Positions 33,566 to 44,440 are shown, counted from the first letter of the stretch. The stretch: DNA of 64,000 bases from Zygnema cylindricum (GCA_037447655.1 JBBHKE010000307.1:37501-101500), one strand, 5' to 3'. Made by a program: numbers and translations. Notes: generated from the letters alone by a model not told the origin.

Positions 33566-34099
33566 CAAATGAAGCTCTATCCCGCCTTTTTTGTCTAAAG
33601 GTGCTTTGACTTGATCACGAAAGGGTGTCAGTGTATGATTTAGTTGACTTAGGTCCCCAACTTGTGCCACCATCAAGATCTAGCAACCAAGGAAGTGGTC
33701 TTTTTTTGCCTGAAGTGTGCGCATTGCTGATGAAAGCATGGGATCAGAGTTTCTCGATTTTAGGGGGGAAAAACCACTTTCCTCGTTTCGTCCAACCATT
33801 TCTAGAGGTGAATGCCTTGGTCCCAGTCATACGTCGCCATCCGGGTCTAAACATGGGACAATTGAACTCCAAAAACATGGGAAAGAGGGGATCTTTGCTG
33901 AATGTATTTCCAAATCAAGGTCATTCAAAATATCCTTCCTTGCACCTCGTATTTGTGCTTGCCCTTCCACGTCTGCCGCATAAGTCGACAGTTCCCCCCC
34001 AGATTAAGGAAGCCAAATGAAGGCAAAGGAGGCTTTTATAATCCCCAAACTGATCTCTGGATCCTCATCGTGCCAAGCGATGGTAGAGTCAATGATTGC
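33566..34099 (-). pseudogene. Gypsy pol between RNase H and integrase, decayed
   Basis: By position this should hold the RNase H tail and the integrase zinc-binding (H2C2) region. Only a short stretch near 33570-33610 (GGIELHLLPIRERV) looks like integrase N-terminal text. Plus-strand frames here are chance. Confidence 0.45.
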
Positions 34100-34460
34100 A
34101 ATTTCGGCTAAGTGCGTCAGCATTTCCGTGGATTTCTCTTGCCCGATGGATAATACTGAAATCATATTCCTGTAAGATTAAAACCCATCTGGCGAGTTTG
34201 CCGATTAACTTATTGTTTTCTATTATCCATTTGAGAGGTCGATGGTCCGTAATAAGTGTCAAACAGACCCCGTATAAATAGTGTTGGGAATGCTAGATTG
34301 CCCAAATAGCTACAGGGAGCTCTCCATGGTAGCGGCTGTAATTTCCCTTTGCCTTGTTGTTGCTCCTACTGGCGTGTATTACAACATACTCAGGTCCGGC
34401 GTCATCAATTTGAGCAAAAACTGACTCTAATCTAAACCTTCTCTAATCAGTGTAAAGGAG
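34100..34460 (-). pseudogene. Gypsy RNase H remnant
   Basis: The minus strand carries short RNase H-like blocks (GAGPEYVVIHAS-type text near 34380, then NYSRYHGELPVAIW and LLRTIDLSNG, and GQEKSTEMLTHLAEIAIID) in shifting frames. Order and distance relative to RT and integrase fit. The domain would remove RNA from the cDNA hybrid; this copy is broken. Confidence 0.55.
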
Positions 34461-34599
34461 TAAAGGTTTCTAGTGATCAAGCATCCAGCATGGGGTGTTC
34501 TTTAAGAGAATCTTTAAAAAACTGCAAGCCAATATGCTATTATTCGGCCCATTGCCATTCTTGGTCTTTTTGCATCTAATGATTTAGAGGATGGCTGTG

Positions 34600-35480
34600 A
34601 CTACTTAACCCGAGGATGAACCTTCGGTAATAGTTTGCCCAACCAAGAGGGCCGCGATGTCTTGAGGTGGAAGAAGCGCGTCAAGGGATGACACCTTCAC
34701 CATATGGGGGCCCACTGTCCCAGGGATCACTTCATCTCCAAGGTAAATGATTTTCTTCACCCAAAAAATACCCGCCCGGTATTTGGCTGCTTGTATGCTC
34801 CAAGTATTCCTCAAATGTCTTAGAGAAGATGATGACATCACCAATGTAGCAATGGGCACAATCAATTCCTTGGAGCGCCTCGTCCATTTCCCGTTGAAAT
34901 TTGGCCATTATGTTCTTCTACCCAAATGGCATGTAAATCTATTCGTATAACCAAGAACAGGCCAAAAATGGCGTCCTCTCCCGGTGCTTCCGTTCTATTG
35001 CAATTTGATGACGTGTTCTTCATGTCCAAGGTAGAGTAAATGGTGGCCCAAGCAAGAGAGTTGAAAATCTCTTCTGGGTTAGCATCGAATATCCGTCGGA
35101 AATAGTTGCACCGTTCAGTATTCGATAATCACCACAAATCCGAAAATCTACAGTTTTCCTAGACGAAACCTTTTTGGGAAGAAGACTGTCAATAAGCAAA
35201 TCCGTGAAGTCCATTATTCTTTTTAACCAATCCACCTGCTACCAAGGTTTAGACTTTTGCGGTGGTTAACCCCTTCTCTTTGAAGCTGAAAGGATATTGC
35301 TTCTACCAAACAATCGCCGTCTCGTCTATCAAATCGATTTCGGAAAGGGGTCCCTTTGAAGATACTGACATCTATGTTTGACTAGGAGAACATTTGCTTA
35401 TTTTTTGCCAATCGTTTTGAGAGCTGGGCCTTCTGCTGAGAAACCAACTGTTCCCGCAAGGTTGAATCCATTTTCCTTGG
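34600..35480 (-). pseudogene. Ty3/gypsy reverse transcriptase remnant
   Basis: The minus strand reads RICGDYRILNGATISDGYSM (typical DYRxLN), followed by a YSTLD-like block across a shift. The catalytic box at about 34838 reads YIGD in CYIGDVIIFSKTFEEYLEH, where YxDD is expected, so one Asp is lost. The frame 34605-34865 is partly open. The N-terminal palm begins near 35450 (LSKRLAKNKQMFS). The enzyme is inactive. Confidence 0.8.
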
Positions 35481-36699
35481 CTCAACAGCCGCCTAGACTT
35501 TCGGTGGTCTGCACCAGCGTGTGATATCGAATTCCAGTCCCACCTTTGGGTCCACTTTCCCCGTGTCTGCTAGGACGCTACTGCTGACATTTTTTGCTAA
35601 GCTGTCGCCTTGTGAACCATCGTTTTCCCTTACTGGAGAAATCCTTAGGTGTGGAATGTGAGTTTTTCTCCTTTCTCTACCCCCCTCAATCTGCAAAGTT
35701 GGTTGCATTGCCAACAATTTAGGAGCTTGAAGATAAGTCATTCGAGATTATAGGGACTAGAGACTGGAAAATGCGAGAGCATGCTTTAAGACCCATGTGA
35801 TGGCATTCAGATCCATGCTCTACTCGATTAAGCTGCACCTTTGGAGCTCTAAAATACCTGGTGGGGTTATGGTTTCCGGATGGAATCCCATGGCTTGTTC
35901 TCGTTCTGCAATTGTTGATGTTGTCATTGTTTCTAGTGCATTATCAAAGATTATTTCCATTGCTCTTTTCCAATATGCGTGGGTGTGAGGAAAGGAAACC
36001 AATGTAGGTAGGGCTTGTTGGGGAATTCTTGGCTTGTTGCACATGAAAAAAAGGGAAAAAAATTATATAGGCTCCATTGCCACACAAAATTCGCAGATCA
36101 AAATAAGCTAATCTAGATAGTGCTAACTCGTAGTTTATATAAACCCAATGATTGGCCCTTTGACAATCAGAACCCCATTATAGCTTCACCCCTATGAAAG
36201 AAGGATTTATGTGTGCTCACTTCCACCACAAAATGCCAAGTTAGAATATGAGATTTGGACACATTCACTCACTTTGACTTTCCCTTAGAAATTCAACCAC
36301 CCTGGTAGGCAAAAACTTTGACCGACTACTTCCTTCTGTAGCACTGACTCCTTTGAGTTCGTTGCAACAAGAATCATTGAAATTGGTCAACTTAGTTGAT
36401 TAATACGGCTGGCCAAAGTTTGCCTTTTATACTAGATGCTTCTGTTAGAGGCGACTACCTACCCAAAATATTCTTTATCCTAAACCCCTCTCTAAGCCCC
36501 CTAGTACTGAGGTACTGACAAATCACAAGACTGTATCGTAGAATAAAGTACAGACGCCAAAGTACTTTTTGTTCGAACACTGTACGACGTTGCCATAATG
36601 TGACACTTTTCACATCGTGATTTGTTGTCTTCTAATCCGGAGATTTCATAAACCCGTACAATGTTTCCACGTGTCATCTGGAGTGGCAAAGTCTTCAAA
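35481..36699 (-). other. Possible gypsy protease/gag region, not resolved
   Basis: Minus-strand frames at 35493-35741 and 35820-36044 are short and show no motif I can name. By position they could be protease and gag of the gypsy element, but nothing confirms it. 36050-36699 shows no feature apart from entering the copia LTR on the right. Confidence 0.3.
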
Positions 36700-37193
36700 C
36701 CGCCAAATTGCCCTTTCCGCGATGTCGGCGCTAATCACAGCTATCTGATTGATATCGGTGTTTAATACAGACCGTCGAAACAAATATCCATACTATTTGT
36801 TTCGTCCAGTAATAATAGTACGAATGTTTCTATGCCCTATAAACTATAATCTAGTTAAATGGATAAACCTACGTGTACATGTTTAAAAACATATCAAACC
36901 CAATATATCTTAGCACTAGTCTTAGACTAAACAGACAAAGCTACTGGCTACGGTTCACTTGATGGACGGCAGGTACCAGGATCAATTCTTGGGTCTGTCA
37001 ATTACCTTTACGTAAATCTACCTAGTTCACCCTCTGTCTTCTCTAGTGAGCTTTAGGTAGCCATGGCTCTAACTCTTTATAGAGCCTATTGTGACTACGA
37101 CAAGTGTGGGGGCTTAGAGAGGGGAGTTAGAGGAAGACTACCTCTGTTCTTTTCTATCCTAATACAAACCTAGAAAACACACAAATATCAACA
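36700..37193 (-). mobile_element. Reverse-strand copia-type 3' LTR with polypurine tract
   Basis: Read on the minus strand, ATAAGGGGAG (37203-37194) is followed by TGTTGATATTTGTGTGTTTT, the same junction type as at 16213-16240 (ATAAGGGGAGTGTTGA). The LTR extends leftwards; its other end is uncertain. The element's internal part should lie to the right (37204 on), where a 93-codon minus-strand frame (37212-37493) has no clear motif. Confidence 0.6.
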
Positions 37194-37203
37194 CTCCCCT
37201 TAT

Positions 37204-38254
37204 TTTTTAGTCTATTTTCCTTTTAACTCCCACAAAAAAATTAACAAACACCCTTTTTTTTTTCGTTTTCCTTTTCCTTTCATAAATTTATGAAAAATGC
37301 TCTCGTAATTACAACAATGCATTTGATGAACCAAAATAAAAATGACATCACACATTTTTTTTAGCATCCCACTTTTTATAAATCTGAGCAAAGATTTAGT
37401 CCACATCCCTTTTCCATCCAAAATAAACCCAATTTCCCTCTTGCAATTGAAACAGCCAGCCCTATCTCCAATTTGCAACTTTGAGACCTCCATACGTCCT
37501 CAGAATGGACAGCTTACAAGAAGCCTCTAAGATTTTAAGCGGTTGAAACAATATTATGAAAATATGTCCAACCGTTTGACTGTCAAATTTATACTCAACG
37601 GTGTATTGCTTCGCGCGGAGAGCAAACCATGGTACAGGCCGAAACAAGGAGACTCGCGAAGGGTTGAGGAGAGAAATGTCAGCCGCAGGATAACCTCTTG
37701 AAGACTCTCGCGGATGCCGGTTCGACACATTTCGAATTAGCCTGCGAAGATGTCACCAGGCCAAGTATACCTATCGCCGGGCCAGGTATACCTTTATTAG
37801 GTGGCGGCGTACAGCGTCTCGTGGGAGGGCGCAAACAGATAAAAAGGTGCTTTCGCGGTGGGTGATGTCAAAGTGTCAAGTAAAAAAAAAAAACAATTAA
37901 AAGTTAAAAACCAACGCACGAAAGAAGGCGTCCCAAAAAAAAAAAAAAAAACAAAAAAACAGATGTGCTGTCATTGCCGCTACGCTGCCATTACACCTAT
38001 ATTGTCGATCTCCTCGATATGCTGCTACTCAAAATAGAGTAGTTAATCACTCAATTTGTTGCTGGTCGGTTGGTCCTTTGCGGCCATAAGGTTGTTTGAA
38101 TTAATTATTTTTTTGGTCCCCATCTTTAATACATTTTTAATGATGTTTAATTAAATATATTGTTCAAATTGTGGAATATTAATGCATTAATCGTAATGTA
38201 ATACTACATTTATACATAATATAACACAAATATAAAAATAAATACATTGACTAT
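37204..38254. other. No supported gene
   Basis: The left part may be the remains of a reverse copia pol C-terminus. Two similar words (GGCCAAGTATACCT and GGCCAGGTATACCT) lie near 37760-37790. Two long A runs occur near 37880 and 37936. I see nothing else. Confidence 0.35.
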
Positions 38255-39175
38255 CCGATTAAATCTTGGAGAAAATGTATTTATAAAATAAAAAAACTCA
38301 ACAACGGATGAGAATAGTTAGTCGTTGTTTTCATTTATTTTTATGGTATCACAAAACGAATAATAGTACAAATTTTACTCCCACGATCGATGTTATCGTT
38401 TTTCTATCTTACAATGTTTCAAGCCCGCATATTAAGTTTGACAAATACAACGACTACAATTTGAATAGACCATAATAGAGAAACTATATTCGGTTTGTGT
38501 TAAGTTATAGTTTGTTATACATAAACCAAAAGCATTAAATAAACCTTTTTAATCTAACGTAATCATTCATAAATTTTTCGAAATATCCGATTAAGTATTC
38601 GACAAAAGGCATTTAAAAAAAAAATAACAGATAAACGATGATAATAATTAGCCGTTTTTTTTATTTCCTCTTATTGTATAACAAAACGAAATATTGTAGA
38701 TATTTGACTCCCACGATCGATGTTATGATTTTCTTATCTTACAATGTTTCAAGCCTATTAAGTTTGAAAAACACGACGACTACATATTTAATTGATAATG
38801 ATAGATAAACTATATTTGGTTTGTGTTAAGTTATAGTTTTTTCATATAAATAATAAAATATCTGATTAAGTATTCCACAAAAGGCACTTATTAAAAAAAC
38901 ACCAAATAAATGATGATAATTTTTAGTCGTTGCTTTTATTTACTCTTACAGTATCACAAAACGAAATATTGTAGATATTTCACTCCCACGATCGTTGTTA
39001 TGATTTTTGTGTTTTACAATATTTCAACCTTATTAAGTTTGACAAACACAACGACTACATTTTTAATCGACCATGATTGATAAACATATTTGGTTTGTTA
39101 TAAGTTATAATTTGTTATATAAACCAAAAAACTTTAGCTAAAACTTTTCAGCCTAACTTAATTTTTTATAAAAAT
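38255..39175. repeat. AT-rich tandem repeat, three copies of about 270-330 bp
   Basis: The theme ATATCCGATTAAGTATTCGA starts near 38255, 38582 and 38852. Each copy then has GATGATAATAATTAGTCGTT, ACTCCCACGATCGATGTTAT, TACAATGTTTCAAGCC and GTTAAGTTATAGTTTGTTAT. The first copy is longer. It encodes nothing and may be a satellite or the remains of an inverted-repeat element. Confidence 0.85.
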
Positions 39176-39318
39176 AATGAAATTAAAATCATACACATAT
39201 AGAATTAGTGTGTGTGAACACGATATCCAACTTAATGATGAAAACACAGTAGGCAGCAAATATTGAATAATTTATTTTGTAAATACCAATTAAAATGAAA
39301 ATATTTATGAAACAGGTA

Positions 39319-39440
39319 ACAACAAACATTAACTTCGACAACATCAAAGGTTACAAGTCTATTTTTATGAAATTATTTTTGAAACAAGTTACAACAAACA
39401 TTAACTTCGACAACATCAAAGGTTACACGTCTTTTTTTAT
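39319..39440. repeat. Two copies of a 70-bp tandem repeat
   Basis: ACAACAAACATTAACTTCGA followed by CAACATCAAAGGTTACA occurs at 39319 and 39389, separated by 70 bases and nearly identical. Confidence 0.85.
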
Positions 39441-39697
39441 CAAATAAAAACACAAGTTAAAACAAAGGAAAAAACAAATAGAACATAAACATATCATTGG
39501 CCGAAAAAAACAAATATATAAGCAAACTCATTACGCGAGTTTGAATTTATGAAAAAATCAGTTTAAATACATCATTATATATTATTATATATGTTTATAG
39601 AAAGTTTTAAAAGAAAAATAAAATCATTTATAATAAGTGCCAAAACAGTCCCACAAACTACAATTTAGTTTTTTTTGTTTTCAGTCGCTAATCTCTT

Positions 39698-40038
39698 TCA
39701 TATGTCGCGTAGACTCCATTTGTTCACGAATTGGCGATCTTGCAACATGCTCAACGCCTTCCTTAATGTTACATCATTCACCTCTGCTATTCTTTTAACT
39801 TCCTCCAAGATGATATTCCGATTATAAAAATTTTGATATTCTCCTTTCCTCCAACTAGTGCCACTTGATTCCAAATCGGCGATGAAGGGAGCCCACCTAT
39901 ACCATCATGGTATGCTTTCCACACATCTTTAACTGTGTGAAGCCGCGCTCCAATTTGAGTCATCAAAGGTACTTGATATGATTTCTCTTGTGAAGGAATA
40001 GGAGGTGGAAATGGTTCAATTGCTCGTGCCGTTTTTAT
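39698..40038 (-). pseudogene. Crypton coding block 6: GCR1_C-like DNA-binding domain
   Basis: On the other side of the LTR element the minus strand resumes: QIGARLHTVKDVWKAYHDGI, one shift, then APFIADLESSGTSWRKGEYQ, NFYNRNIILEEVKRIAEVND and a stop at 39698-39700. This follows the GCR1_C pattern (TV.D.W.E...G..G.PSI..L....G..WR....E...Y..R..I...I). GCR1_C domains bind DNA in yeast Gcr1 and in fungal Cryptons. Confidence 0.7.
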
Positions 40039-41038
40039 TGTTTTGAAATGTTAGTTTCGTACGTACGCGACATTTTGTGCGCACGCGGCATTTCCTGCTT
40101 AATTTATTAAATGAATTTATTGTGGAGGTTCGAATGGTTTCGAGGATTGGGGGGGGTGAATGTGTTGATATATATTGTTTGGGGACGAACGAAATAGAAA
40201 TTGACTGGCGCGGAATGCTAAATTGAAATGGATGGCGGATCGCGAAGCGATCCGATTTGAAATATTTGAAGGGTTTTAAAATGTACGATGGTCGTACAAA
40301 CATAATGCGACAGACATATTTATGAAAAAGGACGCAACAAGTACAGAGCGACTTATTCGGCAAGTAGACTTGAATGCACTTCGTGATGTCATAAGATATT
40401 TGACGACTTACGTGGATCTCGTTTGGATTTTGTGACCGCGCGGAATTGAGTCAATCTACAATGTTTATTTTGGACGATCTGGATACTTTGAATAAATTCA
40501 AGGAATCTCATTGAGTTACGTTGCGTGACTCAATATACTATTTTGTGAGATTGTACGTACGTGTAAATATTTGGTCAAACATTGTTTTGTCTTTTGTGTA
40601 TTAAGTAATAGTGTACGTTTACTTATTTTGACATACCATGAAGTATTCGGGTATACCAACATTAATACAGGTAGTTGCTAGATAGCGTATGGCTGGTATG
40701 CCTCCGTACACTCAGCAATAAGCTCGTATATATTTGTAGGACTTAGTCATTTCAGGACTTAGGAACTTTCTGTATAAAAAATTGTTTATGGAAATTTTTG
40801 GTTATTTCATCTAAGGATTGCTCTAATATCTGTTGGCAGAATTATCTGAAATTTGTTATGTGTGTTCCTCTTTGTATTGTTAATATTGTCAGAGATTTGC
40901 AGGGCTATTGTGTGCCTGGTATGTGTTTAACTTCATTGTGAAGTTAGTGTGTTTTATTAAAGTTCTGGCAGATTGTTTTCAGGTAGTCTCTGGTGCTTCC
41001 GAGGGTGAATCCATGGCTAGAAATGGTTATCGACAACA
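40039..41038 (+). mobile_element. 5' LTR of gag-only element, copy 2
   Basis: It starts TGTTTTGAAATG and ends GACAACA, inverted TGTT..AACA termini. It matches the 3' LTR along its length, apart from a gap of about 160-190 bases near 40960 where the 3' LTR has extra sequence. It contains GATCGCGAAGCGATCCGAT, a small palindrome shared by the family. The end falls inside the gag frame, after MARNGYRQ. Confidence 0.8.
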
Positions 41039-41546
41039 AGTTATGGGCCTACGCCCATGGCTACCCATATTGGATGAATCCTACTTATCTCTTTTTGTTA
41101 GATCGGGTTATTACCGCTGGAGGAGTATTATGGAGAGCTACTTCAAGTTGAGGAAGCTGATAGATGTGGTGGATGGGACATGTGTCAAAACATCGGCGGA
41201 ATGGGAGGAAAAAAATTTGGAGTTCTTGAGGATCATCAATCTATCTATGAATGAGGAATTTGTAATGATGTACCTTGATGTGAAGAGTGCAGTTGAATTG
41301 TGGAAGTGGCTAGAACGTAATTATCAAAAGACTTATGTGTATCACCGGATGATTATTGCTACTAAATTATTTGAAAATAAATATGATGGAGGTAGCATGT
41401 TAAAATATTGCCTTAGTTTGCAAAGATTGTTTGTAGAAAATGATATTGCAGGAGGACACTTTACAAATGTTCAAAAGGCTCTCTTGTTAATGAAAGGATT
41501 ACCTAAAGAATATAGGTGTGCTTTAGATAGATTAAAAAGAAGTTGA
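41013..41546 (+). CDS. Gag (UBN2-like) of gag-only element, copy 2
   Basis: The frame is open from within the LTR (in-frame ATG at 41013, MARNGYRQQVMGLRPWLPIL) to TGA at 41544-41546, about 177 codons. Upstream codons to 40908 are also open. Conserved gag text: YYRWRSIMESYFKLRKLIDV, AVELWKWLERNYQKTYVYHR, FENKYDGGSMLKYCLSLQRL, FTNVQKALLLMKGLPKEYRC. It would assemble particles with the element's RNA. No stops are present, unlike copy 1. A second possible start is the ATG at 41043, five bases after the LTR end. TGA is followed at once by TAA, and the next conserved block continues in the +1 frame from about 41536. Confidence 0.75.
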   Translation: MARNGYRQQVMGLRPWLPILDESYLSLFVRSGYYRWRSIMESYFKLRKLIDVVDGTCVKTSAEWEEKNLEFLRIINLSMNEEFVMMYLDVKSAVELWKWLERNYQKTYVYHRMIIATKLFENKYDGGSMLKYCLSLQRLFVENDIAGGHFTNVQKALLLMKGLPKEYRCALDRLKRS

Positions 41547-42363
41547 TAAAAAGAATTGGAGCTTACCTTTAGCAATCAGATTTGTTTTAGATGAAGAAGA
41601 TGATAAAGAGGCTTTAAAGAATAGGGGGAATTTTCAAGGTGTGAGATCACAATTTCAGAAAAATAGAAAAAGTGGTAAATCAAAAATTTATCTTTATTGT
41701 AATGCTTTAGAACATACTTTCAGAGTATGTCCATTATATAAAAGTGCATGTGTCACAGAAAATATTCGAAATGGATGGGATGACAATCGCGTTCGACCCC
41801 CTACACGAACGGTTACACTTCGAGTTGATGAATTTGTATACTTACTGACTATTATTTTTCGAAATATTGAAAATGAGGAAGGAAGGGAAACATTTGTTGT
41901 CACCGAAAATAGAGTGGAGAAAGCAGTGCCCAAAAAGGATTTGGTTTCTATCAATTTTTACGATGACAGATTGGTGAGTGATAAATATTTAGAAGAGGAA
42001 GAGGTTATTAAAGTGAGAATAGTTAGAAGAGGTGAAGGTCATTTGGAAGTGGAAACCAAAAATAATTTGCATGAGGAGATTACTGTACTTAGAGAGAGAG
42101 AGAGGAAAGGTGTTCAAAAAATTGAATTAAAAGAGAAATGTCATGATAGTGGGAAAAAAAATGAAATAACAAAAATCAGAAAAATCAGAAAAGAAAATTG
42201 TGATAAAGGCATTAATTTTGACAAGACATCAATTTGCAATAAGAGAACAAAGAAAAGATGCAGATATCAAAAGACCAACAATAAAAGAAAACATTTGCAA
42301 AATGTGATCAAGAGAAAACATCGTGAAAAACAAATTTATGGAGGATTTTATCTGGGAAAATGA
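41536..42363 (+). CDS. Second ORF of gag-only element, copy 2 (degenerate zinc knuckle, unknown domain)
   Basis: About 275 codons are open in the +1 frame relative to gag, overlapping its last codons. It begins KEVDKKNWSLPLAIRFVLDE, then a zinc-knuckle-like LYCNALEHTFRVCP (first Cys of CCHC changed to Tyr), then a domain I cannot assign: DEFVYLLT, KKDLVSINFYDDRLVSDK, EEEVIKVRIVRRGEGHLEVE, and a highly basic tail (KRTKKRCRYQKTNNKRKH). The same blocks occur in copy 1 at 25282-26061. Expression would need a +1 ribosomal shift near 41532-41538 or an independent start (first ATG-like start near 41641). No pol motifs are present. Confidence 0.65.
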   Translation, partial: KEVDKKNWSLPLAIRFVLDEEDDKEALKNRGNFQGVRSQFQKNRKSGKSKIYLYCNALEHTFRVCPLYKSACVTENIRNGWDDNRVRPPTRTVTLRVDEFVYLLTIIFRNIENEEGRETFVVTENRVEKAVPKKDLVSINFYDDRLVSDKYLEEEEVIKVRIVRRGEGHLEVETKNNLHEEITVLRERERKGVQKIELKEKCHDSGKKNEITKIRKIRKENCDKGINFDKTSICNKRTKKRCRYQKTNNKRKHLQNVIKRKHREKQIYGGFYLGK

Positions 42364-42812
42364 ATTTAAGGAGAGTTTTCATCTTTAAGGATTTATATAA
42401 CATGTAAGTCATATGAAAATAGTCACTTTTGACATTCGCCAAGCTTGTAAGATTCGGATTTGGCATTTGAATTTTGAAATTAGATTGAAAAGATCTTTTT
42501 ATATATTTTTGAAGACCTAAAAAGAGGCAAGAGAAATAAAGGCGTAGTCGAGAAGGATGTATTTGGAAGGAGAGATTGGAAGCAATTGTGTGTTATGGAA
42601 AGACGAATTTGAGAAGATGTGGCTGGAAAGACGAATTTCAGAGGACATGGTTGGAGGCAGCATGAACAATGGTGACGTCAGCGAAAGCACTGGTGACGTT
42701 TGAACGAAGAAAAAAAAAAAGGAGAAATTTGGAGGTACGAGAAGGTACAGTTACATTTGACACGTTGCATACTTTGTTATGGGTTCACGAAACTAAAATT
42801 TCGGGGGAGTAT
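42364..42812 (+). other. 3' untranslated region and polypurine tract of copy 2
   Basis: This holds a single version of the unit that is triplicated in copy 1 (TTTTGACATTCGCC, then TTTTTATATATTTTTGAAGA). GGTGACGTCAGCGAAAGCAC near 42670 corresponds to copy 1's second tandem unit. TTTCGGGGGAGTAT at 42799-42812 is the polypurine tract directly before the 3' LTR. Confidence 0.65.
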
Positions 42813-43973
42813 TGTTTTGAAATGTTAGTTTCGTGCGTACGTGACGTTTTGTGCGCACGGGACGTTTTGTGCTTAATTTATTAAATGAATTTACCATGGA
42901 GGTTCGAATGGTTTCGTGGATTGGGGGCAGTGAATGTACGGATATGTATTGTTTGGGGACGAACAAAATAGAAATTGAGTGGCACGGAATGCTTAATTGA
43001 AATGGATATCGGATTGCGAAGCGATCCGATTTGAAATGCTTGAAGGTTTTGAAAATGTACGATGGGCGTACGAAACATAATGCGACAGGTATATTAATGA
43101 AAAAGGACGCAACAAGTATGGAGCAACTTATTCGGCAAGTGGACTTGAATGCACTTCGTGATGTCATAAGATATTTGACGACTTACGTGGATTTCGTTTG
43201 GATTTTGTGACCACACGGAATTGCTTCAATCACACAATGTTTATTTTGGACGATCCGAATTCGTTGAAGAAATTCAAGGAATCTCGTTGAGTGATGTAGC
43301 GTGGCTCAACATATGATTTTGTGAGATTGTGTGTACGTGTAAATATTTGGTCGAGCATTGTTTTGTCTTTTGTGTATTAAGTTTTAGTGTAGGTTTACTC
43401 ACTTTGACATACCTTGAAGTATTCGGGTATACCAACATTTATAAAGGTAGCTGGTAGATAGCGTACGGCTGGTATGCCTTGGTACACTCAGCAGTAAGCT
43501 CTTGTATATATTTGTAGGACTTGGTCATTTCAAGACTTAGGAAATTTCTGTACCAAAAACTTTTTATGGACATTTTTGGTTATTTCATCTAAGGATTTCT
43601 CATAGATTTGTTGGCAGAATTATCTGAAATTATGTATGTGTGTTCCTATTTATATTGTTAATATTGTCTCAGAGTTGCAGGGCTATTGTGTGCCTGGTAT
43701 GTGTTTTGATTTTTTTTGAAGTTAGTTTGTTTTATCAAACTTCTGGCACACTATTTTTTTGCAACTTTGACTAGATGGTGTGATCACTATGTTTATTTTT
43801 TTTGTCAAAAACTTTGTGAGATTATTCAATAGCTTATATAATACCTGTTAATTTAGTTTCAGTTTGTATTGTTGATTCTGTCAAATTCTGTGTGTATCCA
43901 AAGTAGGCTGTTTTTGGGGTAGTCTGTGGTGCTTCTGAGGGTGAATCTATGGCTAGAAATGGCTATGACAACA
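42813..43973 (+). mobile_element. 3' LTR of gag-only element, copy 2
   Basis: It starts TGTTTTGAAATG after the polypurine tract and ends GGCTATGACAACA. It matches the 5' LTR at about nine bases in ten by eye, and retains a segment (43745-43920, CTTTGACTAGATGGTGTGAT) that the 5' LTR lacks but the 17548 and 24050-24480 copies have. Hence the 5' LTR suffered a deletion after insertion, or the LTRs differ through recombination. Confidence 0.8.
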
Positions 43974-44440
43974 ATTTCCACATGAGTTTCATGTTGCTCG
44001 TCTTCCTTTCAAGGAAGATCACGTTCAAGAGTCCCAATTCCCATCGTTGATTCACCTTCTAATGGTTTATTTTGATTTTGAGAAGGTTGTCTTACATGAA
44101 ACGCCTCTCCTTCACCATCCATCACATGCATAATATGCGTTAGCTTATCATCTACACTACACATTTTCTTATTCATTGTTGAAATTTTATCTTTTATATA
44201 ATGCATTTCCTCTCCCATATAATGAATCTTTCTTCCACAAGTTTCACTCCATATGAATAGCGAATCAACTGATTTTCCCACTTGTGAGATTGTAATCAGC
44301 ACATTTGCTTTGGCATCAGCAATTGAAGCCCACATGTGTGATGCTTCATGACAAGTTTTTTTGACTTCCTCTTTGAACAACGACCACAAACGAGATTGTA
44401 ACATTTTGTGCTTGAAGATAGAAAGATCAGGAAATAAATC
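43974..44440 (-). pseudogene. Crypton coding block 5: LFPDL region and linker
   Basis: The acceptor TTTTTTTTCAG precedes DLFPDLSIFKHKMLQSRLW, the conserved segment after the catalytic domain. The frame stays open for about 150 codons (a helical, charged linker with ISQVGKSVDSLFIW and IKDKISTMNKKMCSVDDKLT) until it meets the end of the inserted LTR element at 43973. Confidence 0.7.

Larger units (their letters stand above)
40039..43973 (+). mobile_element. Complete gag-only LTR retrotransposon, copy 2 (TR-GAG-like)
   Basis: Two LTRs (40039-41038, 42813-43973) flank about 1.8 kb of internal DNA with gag and one further ORF, and no protease, integrase or RT. This is the layout of non-autonomous TR-GAG elements, which use enzymes from a partner element. 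It sits inside the Crypton gene, so it is younger than that gene. The flanking five-base words (TTTAT left, ATTTC right) are not a clear target duplication, so the exact ends may be off by a base or have decayed. Confidence 0.8.

Noticed and set aside
33625-34111. Plus-strand frames of 69-131 codons over the gypsy element
   Set aside because: They are shadows of the minus-strand pol region and have no motif.
40125-40140. GGTTCGAAT in the LTR as a tRNA B-box
   Set aside because: No A-box, cloverleaf or terminator was found; no tRNA gene is supported.
40016-40363. Antisense frame of about 115 codons in the 5' LTR, with a similar 124-codon frame at 42793-43167
   Set aside because: Two LTRs of one element are expected to share any chance frame; the older copy at 23.5 kb does not keep it.
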